Shown here one piece after another: positions 5,638 through 5,795 of a stretch of DNA of 5,795 bases. A model generated the notes under the pieces. That model did no database searches and was not told where the DNA came from. It saw only the letters and a program-made list of their open reading frames with translations. A program made the position numbers and the translations under genes. The DNA comes from Acidimicrobiales bacterium (GTDB taxonomy: Bacteria > Actinomycetota > Acidimicrobiia > Acidimicrobiales > Acidimicrobilacustridaceae). The stretch spans positions 1-5,795 of the forward strand of contig JALRFT010000274.1 of NCBI GenBank assembly GCA_023261915.1, in the 5' to 3' direction. The stretch's first letter is position 1. Each line of letters begins with the position of its first letter.

Positions 5638-5795
5638 TCAGCATCGGACCGGTTCCCTCTGGGCGAGGTCGGTGTACAACCGCCGCAGACGCGCGGCTGC
5701 CGTCGGCCAGGTGTAGTTGCGCGCCCGCACGACCGCGGCCTCCGCCATGGCACGAGCACCCTCGGCGTCCTCGACAACCATGTCGATCTGCGCCG
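5638..5795 (-). CDS. mshA: GT-B glycosyltransferase C-terminus, probably D-inositol-3-phosphate glycosyltransferase (MshA)
   Basis: Only the last 51 complete codons are inside the window, reading through the right edge and ending at TGA 5638-5640. The visible part includes AVVRARNYTWPTAAARL and RRLYTDLAQREPVRC, the amphipathic C-terminal helix with the Tyr-Thr-Trp element typical of family-4 GT-B glycosyltransferases. That fold is clear enough, but the tail alone does not tell MshA from other GT4 enzymes. The assignment to MshA, which transfers GlcNAc from UDP-GlcNAc to inositol-3-phosphate as the first step of mycothiol synthesis, rests mainly on the YbjN gene directly downstream, the arrangement found at mshA loci in mycobacteria and streptomycetes. 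The donor-binding and acceptor domains lie outside the window. Confidence 0.65.
   Translation of the reverse strand, partial: AQIDMVVEDAEGARAMAEAAVVRARNYTWPTAAARLRRLYTDLAQREPVRC

Overview
The window is high-GC DNA with every supported gene on the minus strand and GTG starts at four of the seven genes. The gene content and protein sequences point to an actinobacterium. The protein matches and the TAnnnT-type promoters placed almost on the start codons suggest a lineage outside the best-studied genera, possibly an acidimicrobial relative, but the sequence alone does not fix the taxon.

Read in the direction of transcription (high to low coordinates), the layout is as follows. (1) The last 51 codons of a GT-B glycosyltransferase, probably MshA of mycothiol synthesis (5638-5795). 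(2) A YbjN-domain protein 12 bases downstream (5140-5625). (3) A 195-base gap with a candidate promoter and a leader of about 110 nt containing a small hairpin. (4) A 12-TM major facilitator transporter (3736-4944), ending in a terminator-like hairpin. (5) proC, pyrroline-5-carboxylate reductase (2869-3696). (6) A SAM hydroxide adenosyltransferase (DUF62) family protein (1907-2794). (7) A previously unlisted 29-codon single-pass membrane micro-ORF overlapping the DUF62 stop by 4 bases (1821-1910). (8) An AMP-forming acyl-CoA ligase (295-1788). (9) The first 72 codons of the NADH-sensing repressor Rex (1-216), with a good Rex operator/promoter in front of it.

The order mshA, ybjN ... proC ... 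rex resembles a conserved actinobacterial chromosomal backbone (in mycobacteria mshA, ybjN and proC lie close together; in streptomycetes rex precedes hem genes), so this is mostly housekeeping DNA rather than an island. No mobile element, CRISPR array, tRNA or rRNA was seen. Likely transcription units are glycosyltransferase-ybjN, the MFS gene alone, proC (own start-proximal promoter), DUF62-microORF-ligase, and rex with whatever lies beyond the left edge (hemA would be expected).

The points most worth a second look are the coupled 29-residue membrane peptide, the apparent loss of the catalytic-triad His in the DUF62 enzyme, and the Rex operator that overlaps the rex -35 box.
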